The notes below the pieces were generated by a model that saw only the letters and a program-made list of their open reading frames with translations, did not search any database and was not told the origin of the DNA. A stretch of DNA of 64,000 nt from Isoetes taiwanensis (taxonomy: Eukaryota > Streptophyta > Lycopodiopsida > Isoetales > Isoetaceae). Location of the stretch: contig JAJEKV010000080.1 in the NCBI GenBank assembly GCA_021234155.1, positions 2,713,867 to 2,777,866 on the forward strand. Direction: 5' to 3'. Positions 1-10,291 of this stretch are shown here, one piece after another. The position numbers and the translations under genes are program-made. The number at the start of each line of letters is the position of its first letter. The stretch's first letter is position 1.

Positions 1-1702
1 TATATACAAGAGGTTATTATCACGCCGCCCCACGAACATTTCTCTTTTCTCGACTCTTCTTCTCGCCATTCAATTATTATTGAAATTTTGTCGCCCCGCA
101 AATGCGCCAATTTAAAAAAGTACTTGAGATTTGAACTGTACAATTGTGTTGTTCCCATGTCAATATATTAAATCGGTGTTATTGAACTTCGCCCCCATTA
201 AACATCGATATTTAATTAGTTGCAAATACATCTTTTCACCTAGATTAAGTACTACGTACTTGAAGTTAAAACCATATTATATAATTGCAAATATATCTAT
301 TTAAATCCAAGATTACATAGTCCGATTAGAAACAACTATTAACTTAAAGCTCCTCTAAAGATGGCGACAAATAATATCTTATTATGATGGTACACATGAG
401 CCATTTGATATGATACCGCCCGGGCATGGTGACATAAGGCCATGCCAAGAAGAAACTAAAAATAGTGTGTGTGAATCTGTCACTGCGATGAAGATCAAAA
501 CCAATAATCTAAGTCGAAGAAACAGAAGGAAGAGTCCGAGGCACCAACGAATTTGTACTGTATGGGTTTGATCAAATTCTTCACAATGTCGACAACGCCG
601 AAAAAATGCTACCCCGCCATCGATTTGAAGTAATTTGGGGTTGATTCTCAAATCCAACTCATGTTCTCCCCGTCATTTCTTTAGCTTTGCATGCGCATGC
701 AATTCTTTTGTCCAAACCTCTTATGTTTGTGGTAAATAAACGTAGCAAACAAACAATACAAAAAACAAATAGAATGCAAAGGAGATGCAATACTGCATAA
801 GGAATAAGAGATGCAATTCAACATTATATTTCCAAATCCATTGCCATATCCGTAGAGCTCGCATGATCGCACTTCATGCAAACCAAGCGTATCTTCCTCT
901 CAAGTAATCTTGTCTAACTATACTCATTTTCGCCACAAAATGAAGATGCATGCCTTTGCGACAAAAATGGGGCATAGAAAAAGACAAAATCATGGGCTAA
1001 AACATAGCATCTCGTGAGGGTTTGATTCGAAGAAGAGGTTCTAGCTATGGAAGAAAGATTCCTGATAGTGCAAAATCTAGCCGCCTCCATCGCCACGCCA
1101 AATAAGGCCTAAATTTCATGGCGGCGGATTTAGAAAAAAATTAAATATAGCCCCGCAAGTGGAGAATCAAGTTTTGGTCTTAGAGTGAATCGGGTTTCGG
1201 CACCATTGTCACCGAAGCCCCCCGCCCATCGATCCATCGATCCATTCTTTCCTCGCCAATGCTTAATCGAAAGAGATAATTGCTTCCAATGCAACGTGTC
1301 AAAAAATGCAAATGTAAGTTTGCGATCAAAAAAAGCTTAACGCGGTCATCGCCATAGAACCGCCCTCTAATAATTATATATGTTAAGATAAGATTATGAT
1401 ATTTTTAAAAAATTAGAACCAAGTCAATGGTTCTAACTATAAATAATATCAATTATAATATCACAAATTATCATCCAACCAACCATTGAACTACTCAATC
1501 AGTTATGAAACTTATGATTACGAAATACCAATAGCATTAATTCAAGAAACTCGGCCCGGCAGGTGCCCGTAGAAATTTGGGCAGGCTGGGGAAGAGGAAC
1601 TGTCATCAGCGGATTGCTTGCCTGTTGAATGTTTCACAGCGTAGAGTGCTATAAGAGCTCATATGAACCTAGAGACTTTTTATGGTTCCCTTATAGCTCA
1701 GT
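1..1702. other. intergenic, no gene recognised
   Basis: AT-rich spacer upstream of the receptor kinase. Short open frames occur on the minus strand (for example around 382-657 and 914-1096), but their translations show no domain I recognise and no conserved motif. Position 1380-1520 is especially AT-rich. No RNA gene or transposon end was seen. Confidence 0.6.
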
Positions 1703-1887
1703 GTTTCGTTGTACTTGTTCCCTATAATAAAGAGAAGCCTCGATTGACCATTCAATGGGATGTTTGTTTTTTGTGTTATCTCGATTGACCATTCAATGGG
1801 ATGTTTACGTTTCGTTGTACTTGTTCCCTGTAATAAAGAGAAGCCTCGATTGACCATTCAATGGGATGTTTGTTTCTTGTGTTATCT
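1703..1887. repeat. tandem duplication, 106-bp period
   Basis: A unit starting GTTTCGTTGTACTTG at 1703 starts again at 1809. The second copy is partial and ends near GTTATCTC at 1887. The sub-motif ATTGACCATTCAATGGG occurs three times (1743, 1781, 1850). It lies about 300 bp upstream of the receptor kinase start, so it could fall in that gene's promoter, but no regulatory role is shown. Confidence 0.85.
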
Positions 1888-2195
1888 CACACACCCTCTA
1901 GAATATTCATTTTCTTACAAGTGGTCCCAAATGTCAAATGGGGCATATTATTGGAAACGACGCCTTATGTTGTCGACAAAGGACATAATGGGTAGACAGT
2001 CCGTCACCAAACCATTATTTTCTTAACTTAGAACTTATCCCAATGTCACATCTCGTTTTGTAGCTTTTGGACGCTGAAAAGCCCCATAAAAAAGGGTTTC
2101 GTTTAGTAAATATGTGAACAGGCAACCATGATGTTTGAGTGATTGAGCCTTGTAGTTGCATGTAGACAGAAAATCCCTCGTCCCCCTCCTGCAGT

Positions 2196-4489
2196 ATGGC
2201 CAACAAAATCATTCTGCTGATAGTCTCTGCTCTGCTACTTAGACTTTGCTCTTGTGAATCAAAAATAAACTTGACAGTAGCAGGCTGGAGCTTGGCCTCC
2301 AATCACACCATCACATCTCCAAATGGCTCCTTCGCAATGGGATTTTTCTCCATTTCAAACAGATTTTATGCCGGAATATGGCATGCAAAGATGCAGAACA
2401 AGACCAAGATATGGATTGCAAATAGGAACAATCCAGCAAGCCTTAATGCATCCTTACAATTCTCTGGCAATGGGGATTTGAGATTAGTGGAACCCAATGG
2501 AACTGTCATCTGGAGTGCAGGCACTGCAGGGAAAAATGTAAGCTCTCTAGCTCTAGAGGAGGTTGGAAATTTGATTTTGTATGGTTATAATAATTCTAGT
2601 ACAGTATGGCAGAGTTTTGAGCATCCAACAGATACATGGGTAGTAGGAACGAAGATGTATGTGGGCTCTAATATAACATGTTGGCAGGCCACAGACCAGC
2701 CTGCAGCAGGCCGCTATTCTCTCAAGATCATGCAAGATAGCTATATCGATCATTCTGGAATGGATCTGTTCAATATTGGAGCAGTGGGATATGGACTGGA
2801 GATACCTTCGTTAACATTCCGGAGCTCACCATGGGCTACAAATATGATTTTTCTCTTGTCCATAGCTCTCAATCTTCAAATGGTATGCCATATTTTAATT
2901 GGTCTGAAAAGGATCCCAGTGCACACTATTACTCGTATCTTACAATTGAGTCCGATGGAGTGGTCAGAGTTAAATTTAGAGTTCAAAATGATGCTTGGTT
3001 CATAGCTTGGGAACAGCCCAAAGATGTTTGTCATGTGGAAAGATTGTGTGGTCAATTTGGAATCTGTAAGGCAACCGAATCTCCTGCATGTAGCTGCCCA
3101 TCTGGGTTTGTTCCTGCTGATTATGATGGATGGACGCATTCAGATTGGTCTCAGGGTTGTGTGCTAAATCAATCCCTAACTTGCTCCCAAACTTCTGATT
3201 TTGTCACATTGTCTCAAACATCTTATCAAACAAACAATTCTGGCGTTGTAGGTCTTCAAATTTCAGCATCTTCTTGCAAGAACAGATGCCTGCAAAATTG
3301 CTCCTGTGTAGCCTATTCTTATGATAACAGTGGATCTGGAGAATGCTATTTGTATGGAGAAAATAATGCAGCATACAATGGCAAGACACCATCTAGTACC
3401 TTTTCCACATCTTACCTTAAGATTGCAGGCACTAAACCTAAAAGCAGCTCCAAACGTGGTATCATATTAGGTGTCTCTGTGGGGATCTTTCTAGTTGCTT
3501 TATTGTTAGGCTTTATCATATGGTTTCAGAGGCGGAGGCAAAAATTTGCCTATGTTTCTGGTGGACTGCAGACCTTTACTTACAGAGACTTGAAATCTGC
3601 AACCTGGAATTTCAAACAACCCCTGGGAGCTGGGGGATTTGGAACAGTGTATAAGGGCAAACTTTATGATAAATCTTTAGTGGCTGTGAAAATGCTAACG
3701 AAACGTGAGGATCCACATGGAGAAAAGGGATTTCGTGCAGAAGTAATTACAATAGGCAAAATTCAACACAAAAATCTAGTTCGTCTCAGAGGTTATTGTG
3801 CAGATAGTGGCCATAGGCTTCTAGTGTATGAATATGTAGAAGGAGGGTCCCTTAACAGTTATCTGTTCTCTACAAATGATGCAGAGGCTAAACCGCTAGA
3901 CTGGATCACCAGGTTCAACATTGCTTTAGGAACTGCAAGGGCACTAGCTTATCTACATGAAGAATGCAAAGATTGCATAATTCACTGTGACATCAAACCT
4001 GAGAACATACTACTAGACAAAGACTTAAGTCCCAAGGTGTCAGATTTTGGGCTAGCCAAGTTGGTGGGGAGAAACTTTAGCAGAGTGCTTACAAGCATTA
4101 AGGGAACATTAGGTTACCTTGCTCCAGAATGGATATCAGGAATGCCAATCACTGCCAAGGCTGATGTGTTCAGCTATGGCATGACATTGCTTGAGATTTT
4201 ATGCGGGCGCAAAAATATCAAACTGCAGGAGGATGTTGATAAGATATTCTTTCCATTGTGGGTTATCAATCAGATGAAGGCTGGCAATATTGAAACTGTG
4301 ATTGATCCAAGATTGCAGGGAAGTTTTGATAGGGTTCAAGCCCTGATGTTGCTAAGATTGTGTATATGGTGTATTCAGGATGAAGAGTCTGAGAGACCTA
4401 GCATGGGAAAAGTAGTGCAAATGCTTGAGGGGAGCGTACCAGTGGACGAGCCTCCTGTCCCTAAATCTTATCTCATGTTTGATATGTAG
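2196..4489 (+). CDS. G-type lectin S-receptor-like Ser/Thr kinase, one frameshift
   Basis: Plasma-membrane receptor kinase of the SRK/SD2 type, intronless, about 764 codons, a normal family length. The ATG at 2196 opens a signal peptide (MANKIILLIVSALLLRLCSC) followed by the B-lectin domain (residues about 25-150). The S-locus glycoprotein segment follows, including YWSSGIWTG near 2774. Next come an EGF-like cysteine cluster (about 3027-3110), a PAN-like domain (CKNRCLQNCSCVAY, about 3275-3320) and one membrane helix (about 3458-3525). The kinase shows GAGGFGTVYKG (3627), VAVKML, HCDIKPEN (3981), DFGLAK (4041) and GTLGYLAPEW. HCD in place of HRD makes it a non-RD kinase, a class often tied to immune signalling. 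The reading frame changes from that of 2196 to that of 2762 between the frame-2 TAG at 2738 and about 2756. That is a one-base loss or two-base gain, beside a CG in TATCGATC. It may be a pseudogene or a sequence error. Ligand and partner are unknown. Confidence 0.92.
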
Positions 4490-5430
4490 AGCAATTCTGT
4501 ATCTGTTATATCCATCCATCCTATGTTCATAATAGAAAAAATTACTAAAATCCCAGTTGCAGTGGCTTCAAGTGAATGGCAGCCAATCCAATTAGAGCGC
4601 AACAATGTGAGAAAACCCTCCAATGCTAGCATAAAAAAGAAATGAATATCCATTTAAAAGAAGTGTTTGTCGAGTTTGATGAAAAAACTGTAATACTGAA
4701 GGGATTAATTTCTAGAATTTGCAGGCAATAAGGCATTTGATCCATGTAATTCCTCCGTAGCGAGTTGCTTCGCAGCCTTTGATTTTTTGTAACTAATAAT
4801 CCGTGGCCCTATAGTCCATGTGCAGGAAACCCCAAACATTTTACAGTATGCGTAGCGTACCTAGAGTGCCATGATGCCATCCAAAGTCCTCAATTTGGTA
4901 CACGTACATGAAATTCAATTTATTTGAGAAAATCAGGAAAGCGAAAGAAATAGCTAGTGAAAGCAAAAGAAATAGCTAGTTGCTCATGTTTGCATGCAAT
5001 ATGAGCACAATCTTTTTGTAACGTAAAAATCACCTACCAAATATTTTGCTGTATCTCCCAGTCAGTGTTTGCCACGTGGCAAACATTCAATCCTGGAATT
5101 GCCATTTGGGTAGCATTCTAGTTGACATTCTGTATTTGCATTACATTTTGTGTTAACATGCTATTTTCTAGTTGACATTCTGTATTTGCATTACATTCTG
5201 TGTTAACATGCTGTTTTCTGGAGGATTTGCAGCAAAAGTGCAACGCCTAAATGCTTTGGAGCTTGAAAACTCTTCTCTGATTTTTCCTTGCCGCAGATCT
5301 GCAACAAAGGGCAACAAAAGATCTGTAACAGAATAAGAGCTTTATCTAGTGGCTTCCACATGGGACCCTTATACGGAAACTTTTTCAAGAATGAAAACTG
5401 ATCTTATTGCTCTTGTTTTGCATGCAATAT
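4490..5430. other. 3' flank of the kinase with small tandem duplications
   Basis: No coding potential recognised. An imperfect 22-bp duplication ending in AGAAATAGCTAGT lies at 4938-4980. The 3' untranslated region of the kinase must lie at the left edge, but no convincing AATAAA signal close to the stop was seen. Confidence 0.5.
5118..5217. repeat. tandem duplication, 50 bp x 2
   Basis: Two adjacent 50-bp units, each beginning CTAGTTGACATTCTG, start at 5118 and 5168. They differ at only a few positions, so the duplication is recent. Confidence 0.9.
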
Positions 5431-5434
5431 GAGA

Positions 5435-5536
5435 GGGATAACACCCTGGAACGAGGGTGTTATGCCCCTATATAAAACGATATCGAGGCCCGTTTAGATA
5501 AGGGCATAACACCCGAAGTTCTAGGGTGTTATTCGC
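5435..5536. repeat. about 100-bp foldback (inverted repeat)
   Basis: The left arm (about 5436-5468, GATAACACCCTGG...GGTGTTATGCCC) is repeated in inverted form at about 5500-5535 (AGGGCATAACACCC...AGGGTGTTATTCGCC). The loop of about 30 bp contains TATAAAA. Each arm contains both orientations of the core GGTGTTAT, so the unit can fold as a long hairpin or a cruciform. It could be a very short MITE or a small-RNA-producing hairpin. No target duplication was identified. Confidence 0.7.
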
Positions 5537-5556
5537 CTAACAACCCGGGGTCGAAG

Positions 5557-5652
5557 TTTTTATAGTGGTTTTATGGTGGTTTTATGATGGTTTTCATAAC
5601 AAGCTAGGTGTTTATAGCCATTTGGCATAACAAACTAGGTGTTTATGCACTT
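5557..5652. repeat. short tandem repeats beside the foldback
   Basis: About three units of TTTTATGGTGG-like sequence (5557-5595) are followed by two copies of a unit reading CATAACAA(G/A)CTAGGTG (about 5596-5650). They abut the foldback and share its CATAACA core, so they may have arisen from it. Confidence 0.7.
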
Positions 5653-6086
5653 TTTAATGTGTTACTGGTGGGTAACACACTCTTGCAACCAACGTGAGAT
5701 CTGATCTCAGCCTTAAAACTTGAGGGCCAGGTTGTTAAGGAAAGCACAGATCACAATCTTTGTGCGCCCAAAAACGTTTTCAAGAACTTATTTGCATGCA
5801 ATAAGAAGAGCACATATGACGATCTTTTTCTCCTTGCCCTTGTTACTTTCTTGCCAACATAGTATGACGAGAGGACGACTCGACATGGAAGATGCTTATG
5901 GATACAGAGTCGTGTTTCACCCATCAAGATGAAGAATTCAACATAAAAGATCTTTTTCAATGACACCACAAGTAAGCTTTCATAGAAGACTTCAAGTCGT
6001 CAATACCATCAGCAATGGAAGGGCCCTAATGAAGAAAGTCAACCTCAACATCAAGGAGGAGCATGCCTTCAAGGAGACTGGAGTCT

Positions 6087-6440
6087 TGATACGACACCTT
6101 AACTATTGTACTGCAACCAACTGAGCAAAAGTGTCTAGACGTTGAGGTTTGACCCTTTAGATAAAGGTCATGGAGATTGGGGCTCATGAAGGATCTGCCC
6201 TTTTGATGTGTTGGAGCACTAGGGGCCCAGTGTATATCAATGGTATCAGAGCCAAGGTTCAATTCCTTGTGGCAACATTGGTGTATTCTACATGCTTGAG
6301 GGCAAGCATCTCGAAAAAAGGGAGTAATTAATATGGTCTAGGTGCCTGGGGTTATGGAATAAAGCCTCCTAGAGATTGAGGATCATGAAAGATCCGCCTT
6401 TTTGGTGTGTTGATTAGCACTAGGGGCTTATTGTATATCA
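6087..6440 (+). mobile_element. TRIM (miniature LTR retrotransposon)
   Basis: A non-coding element with retroelement anatomy in 354 bp. The left LTR (6087-6239) begins TGATACGAC and ends TGTATATCA. One base later is a 14-base primer-binding site. A polypurine tract (about 6313-6324) is followed by a right LTR (about 6334-6440) ending TTGTATATCA. The LTRs share blocks such as GTCTAG, AGATTG, CATGAA and GCACTAGGGG, but they are diverged and the right one is shorter. The inverted R2 copy near 56.74 kb lacks exactly this segment and acts as an empty site. No clean target duplication was seen. Confidence 0.7.
6241..6254 (+). other. primer-binding site, initiator-Met tRNA type
   Basis: TGGTATCAGAGCCA is the canonical plant LTR-element PBS. 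It sits one base after the left LTR end of the TRIM. Confidence 0.85.
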
Positions 6441-6860
6441 CGAGCAACTTGGAAGAACATTACCTTGCTGCTTCAAGCACGCATTAATGGGTAGATGAGC
6501 TTCTAGCAATCTTGAGGTGAATGAGCTTCTAGCAAGCTCGAGGAGCTAGGGTCATATAGTCGAATAGGATAAGCATATGGATGATAACATCTGTGAGCGT
6601 ATCGGAAAGCATTTTCAGATAGATTCCTTGTTCAAAGGGTCAACCCAAGAACTGAGCTAATCCTCAACAATTGGGAAGACAATGCACAAGAGTAACTAAA
6701 GTTATACACAATCTTTAACAGACATCTAATGTACTGAAATCAGTTACTGAGTTTGATCACGTCATTAAGAAGAAATCATTACTAGGATAATTGTTGACCA
6801 TGTATAAAGCTAGTATCTCTAAGGAATAGTCCAACCGAATGAAACGAAGTAATCTAATAA

Positions 6861-7895
6861 GTTTGTTCATACCATATTATAAAACAATATTGTCTTACCA
6901 CCTTAGAAAAATATGTTGATGAGCCATATTAGATAACTAGACATGGTTTGTAAATGTTTGAACCCACTAATATGTACTGATTTATAGATTTGATTTTCTC
7001 CAACAAATCATTAAAAAAAAGTCATAATGGTTCAATTTTGGGGGCCTTGTGATAACAGTGTATCAATTACAAAGACTATGCAGAAATAACATACAAAATC
7101 TCCACATCTAGCTGTCCAACTCTTTGAGTATTTTTTGGAAACATATCAAGTTTCCAATAAGCACTCACAAACGACGTCCAAAACTACAAGCAAGGAAATA
7201 AGCACACTACATAGGACTTGTGGCTACATGACCTATCTACAAATTGCATCTTTTCAATGCACAATGAGTACATTCCAGGGTAGAAAACTTCACTCCTTAG
7301 TTCATCGCTTGATTTAAAAGTGCAACGAGTTACCAATGATGCTTAATATAACCTCCACAACAAAGGCGACCGCAAAATCCATCAAGAAATTTAAGGCAAC
7401 AATCTACGATATGGTCATGAAAAGATCGATGAATAACAAACAATAAGAAGGCCCCATGTACAACACAGTTACAAGGGCAACCCACAATGCGTTAGCACAT
7501 TATTTATTCAATGTAAAGACATGATATCCCTTTTGTGAAATTAGACGAAAGAAAGATTAGATCAGCCAGTTTAGATTACATTAGGTTAGACTAGCTTTGT
7601 TTGTTTTAAGATGCGACTATGGCTTTCGGAGTTTGATGGGTTATTAGTGAATGTTTTTGTGTTCTTTGCAATTTAGCGGCATCAAAGCCGCTGCCATTAC
7701 GCTATTTTCTATCTACTTCTTCATGTATTGGGCGTGAATCAACGGCGGGGGGACATTCCACCTCGTAGCGTCTCGAGGCGGTGCCGCTAGCCAAGGCGGT
7801 GCGCAAACGGCAGAGCCGCGAGTGCCGCCGAGGCTGTGTGCGTCCCTGAGAGGCCCTATGAGGGCGGATGCCCCTCTGGCATTGTTTAGGGGACG
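6861..7895. other. no gene recognised
   Basis: AT-rich spacer to about 7680, then a short GC-rich patch (7720-7870) with CGCC/GGCG runs. No conserved protein motif was found in any frame. The GC-rich patch looks like unrelated inserted DNA. Confidence 0.4.
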
Positions 7896-8492
7896 TAATC
7901 AATAGTAGCTTCAAATGTCCAGGTGAAAATTATTGTTTTTCAGGCTCTGAATTGGTGCAGTGTTGGCATTGGAAGAAATGTTTGGCATTCCTCTTTCTTC
8001 TGTTTATACCCTTTTGGGCACGCGGCCTGGATATGACTGAAACTAGGCTTACACCCTGGTATACCATTGCATCCGTTCATGTTGGTATTGTTTGGAGGGT
8101 GGTCCTCCATTGCATCCCTACATGTTGGCATTGTTCGGAGGGTGGTGGTCTGCTTCCTGCTGGTGCCCCGACCATATGGCGGTGAGGGCTCACCGAAAGG
8201 GCTTAGGCCTATAAGGTGGAGGGAGCGTCATATCCTTTGGAGTCAGGCTACAAATATATATATATACAACTACCTCTGGAGCCCTAAAATTGGAATGATT
8301 TGCTTTAGAAAAAAGATCTGTAGCATCATCCCATCGCAAATGACGCAGAAGAAAAAAAACGAATCACAACCCCATCATGCTGACCCTATTGAAAAATGAA
8401 GTGGGAAGGGAAGCAGCGCGCTCCACCAAAACTGGGAAAAATTGGTCTTATAATTTTCATAATATAGGCGTAATTTGAAGCTACTGTTGATT
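7896..8492. mobile_element. possible non-autonomous TIR element, about 600 bp
   Basis: GTAATCAATAGTAGCTTCAAAT at the left end is repeated in inverted form at the right end (8471-8492) with one mismatch. Similarity continues imperfectly inward to an AAAATTAT block on both sides. The interior holds a 43-bp tandem duplication and no transposase. Terminal bases and target duplication are unresolved, so the superfamily is not assigned. Confidence 0.5.
8064..8149. repeat. tandem duplication, 43 bp x 2
   Basis: Units beginning CCATTGCATCC start at 8064 and 8107, each with TGTTGG(T/C)ATTGTT(T/C)GGAGGG. They lie inside the TIR-like element. Confidence 0.8.
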
Positions 8493-9514
8493 ACTTTCTC
8501 TTTATTAAGCAATTTTCTAATTCAGGATGTAAAACTTGAAGCTTATAGCAGCATCAGAATAGTGCATCTGGCTACTTTGGCAAATTTGTTCAGAATAGCC
8601 ATCATGAACAAACTATTAAATTAGACATCCATCTGGCTTTAGAAAGCAACCAAACCGGTTGTTTAGCGAGAAAGAACTTCAACAGGATGCATCTTCTTAA
8701 CAAAAATTAATAGACCTACATAGCTCTACATTATGCGTTTCTAGATAGATATTAGTTCAGCAAAGTAGATTTATGGTTCTGTTGTTTCTGGCCTTTTTTG
8801 GTGAATCAACACCGTCATAATCCAGAAGATTTTAGAGAAAACTGAACTTGAACCAACCAAAATGCATATAGATGCAAAATCAGGAAACTTTCCGGCAATA
8901 GAAAACTCTGATGCAAACGGAGAACAATAGAAATGCAATCATATTCCATTTAATTTTGACAAATGTAAAATATATTGCAGAGAAAGAACAATGGAAAAAC
9001 AACAACAGTACCTTTGTAGAAACAACAATCGGGGCAACCATCTCGTCCATAAGCAAATCCAAGGAAGAGGTCATCCTTTCAGGAGCAACAATCCAGAGGA
9101 AGAGGTACAGAACATGATGCAAATAATTCAAGGAAAGAGATATGGAATTTGATGGAAGCATATGACAAAATCATGCACACCACATGATGCATATCACATT
9201 GAAATACAATTACATGATTTCCGTTCTGATTAAAAGAAAAAAGGAGTACTAGAAAAGTGTGCACATTAGAAATACTATTCAGTACACCAATATAAGAACC
9301 AAATCATGGCCACATCAATCCAACAATTCGATCATTGGAAAACCATATAAGAAAACATATAAAAACACAAAGGGAACCCCCATTATTATGCTAGATATTC
9401 AAAAGCAATTGCCTAAGTAATTGCATCTCTTTAAAGACTTCTAATCCCACAAAATGGGCATGCTTTATTCAACATAAAGATATGATATATATAATGCAGT
9501 GAATTTAGAGGTGA
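8493..9514. other. no gene recognised
   Basis: AT-rich spacer without motifs, repeats or RNA genes that I can support. Confidence 0.4.
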
Positions 9515-9542
9515 CTAGTTATGGTGCTCGGCGTTGCCGAGC
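9515..9542 (-). mobile_element. Helitron 3' terminus (element on minus strand)
   Basis: On the minus strand the sequence reads a perfect 7-bp stem with a 3-base loop (on + GCTCGGC-GTT-GCCGAGC, 9526-9542), seven bases, then CTAG followed by the host base. A hairpin a few bases before CTRR is the hallmark of a Helitron 3' end. The element body would extend rightward. Its 5' TC end was not located and no Rep/helicase is visible, so it is non-autonomous or truncated. Confidence 0.65.
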
Positions 9543-10263
9543 TTAGTGATAATTTGAAGAGGTGGTTGTTTAATACTCAAAAAAGATTTGGGGGAAAAAA
9601 AGTCAGCATTTGAATAAGATGTAATATTATGGTTTTCTTCGACATGTATTTGAACAGATAATGTGTTTACAGTATCAACAAAAAGAAATTTAGTCTAAAA
9701 GAATCTAACAATTAAACGTACCATTGTACATTGAAGGGAGAGTGAGAAATGCTTTTATTTTCAATCCATTTTCAATAAATGCAGTTTAGCAATTCTTCCT
9801 CAGTGGACGATAAAAAATCATTCTCATTCTTATAAAACAAATCAAATCCCATGTAGTTTGGAAAGAATAAGTTCTTAAGAGTTCAGAAGCTTATATGCGA
9901 TTGGGAAAGAGGAATAATATAAATAGGTAGGAAATTTCGAGGATATATTATTTTGATTTTATGACGACATTTGAACTGAAGAGTGTTTCGGGAAATTGAC
10001 AATACCAATTAAAACTTGAATCTTGCATATCCAGAGGAATCTACCATGCAAATGCTTAGGGTGGGTATGATAATGTTGTAGAATGAAAGATATTTTAAGC
10101 ACTTTAGTTGATAGCTTGTTAGAGAGAGGCAAATTAATGAGCTATAGAAACAATAGTGCCAAGATAAGAGGTCATGCCTTATATGCTCATGCCTTATATG
10201 GTATCGTGAGGATTTGTTGGATGAAGTTCACTTCTTGAAATTGTTTTCCAATTTCTTGTTTAA
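9543..10263. other. presumed Helitron body, non-coding
   Basis: AT-rich with no ORF of note. TAATTTGAAGAGGT near 9550 recurs near 10427 within the second putative Helitron, supporting common descent of the two bodies. Confidence 0.35.
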
Positions 10264-10291
10264 CTAGTTATGGTGCCCGGCGTTGCCGGGC
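10264..10291 (-). mobile_element. second Helitron 3' terminus
   Basis: Same architecture as at 9515: CTAG, the same seven-base spacer TTATGGT, and a perfect hairpin GCCCGGC-GTT-GCCGGGC (10275-10291). Relative to the first copy one base changes on each arm (T to C and A to G), which keeps pairing. This compensatory change supports a functional hairpin. Confidence 0.65.

Larger units (their letters stand above)
5927..6860 (+). repeat. dispersed repeat R2, copy 1 (carries a TRIM)
   Basis: This stretch matches the reverse complement of 56380-56935 over most of its length. Shared landmarks are GAATTCAACATAAAA at 5936, AAGACTTCAAGTCGTCAA, GAGGAGCTAGGGTCATATAG near 6544, AGCTAATCCTCAA and GTTGACCATGTATAAAGC near 6793. 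The match is interrupted in this copy by the 354-bp TRIM at 6087-6440. No intact ORF is present and the family is not recognised. It is probably an internal fragment of an old retroelement. Confidence 0.75.

Noticed and set aside
7720-7870. GC-rich patch as a possible rRNA or organelle insertion
   Set aside because: No recognisable rRNA or plastid gene sequence; composition alone is insufficient.
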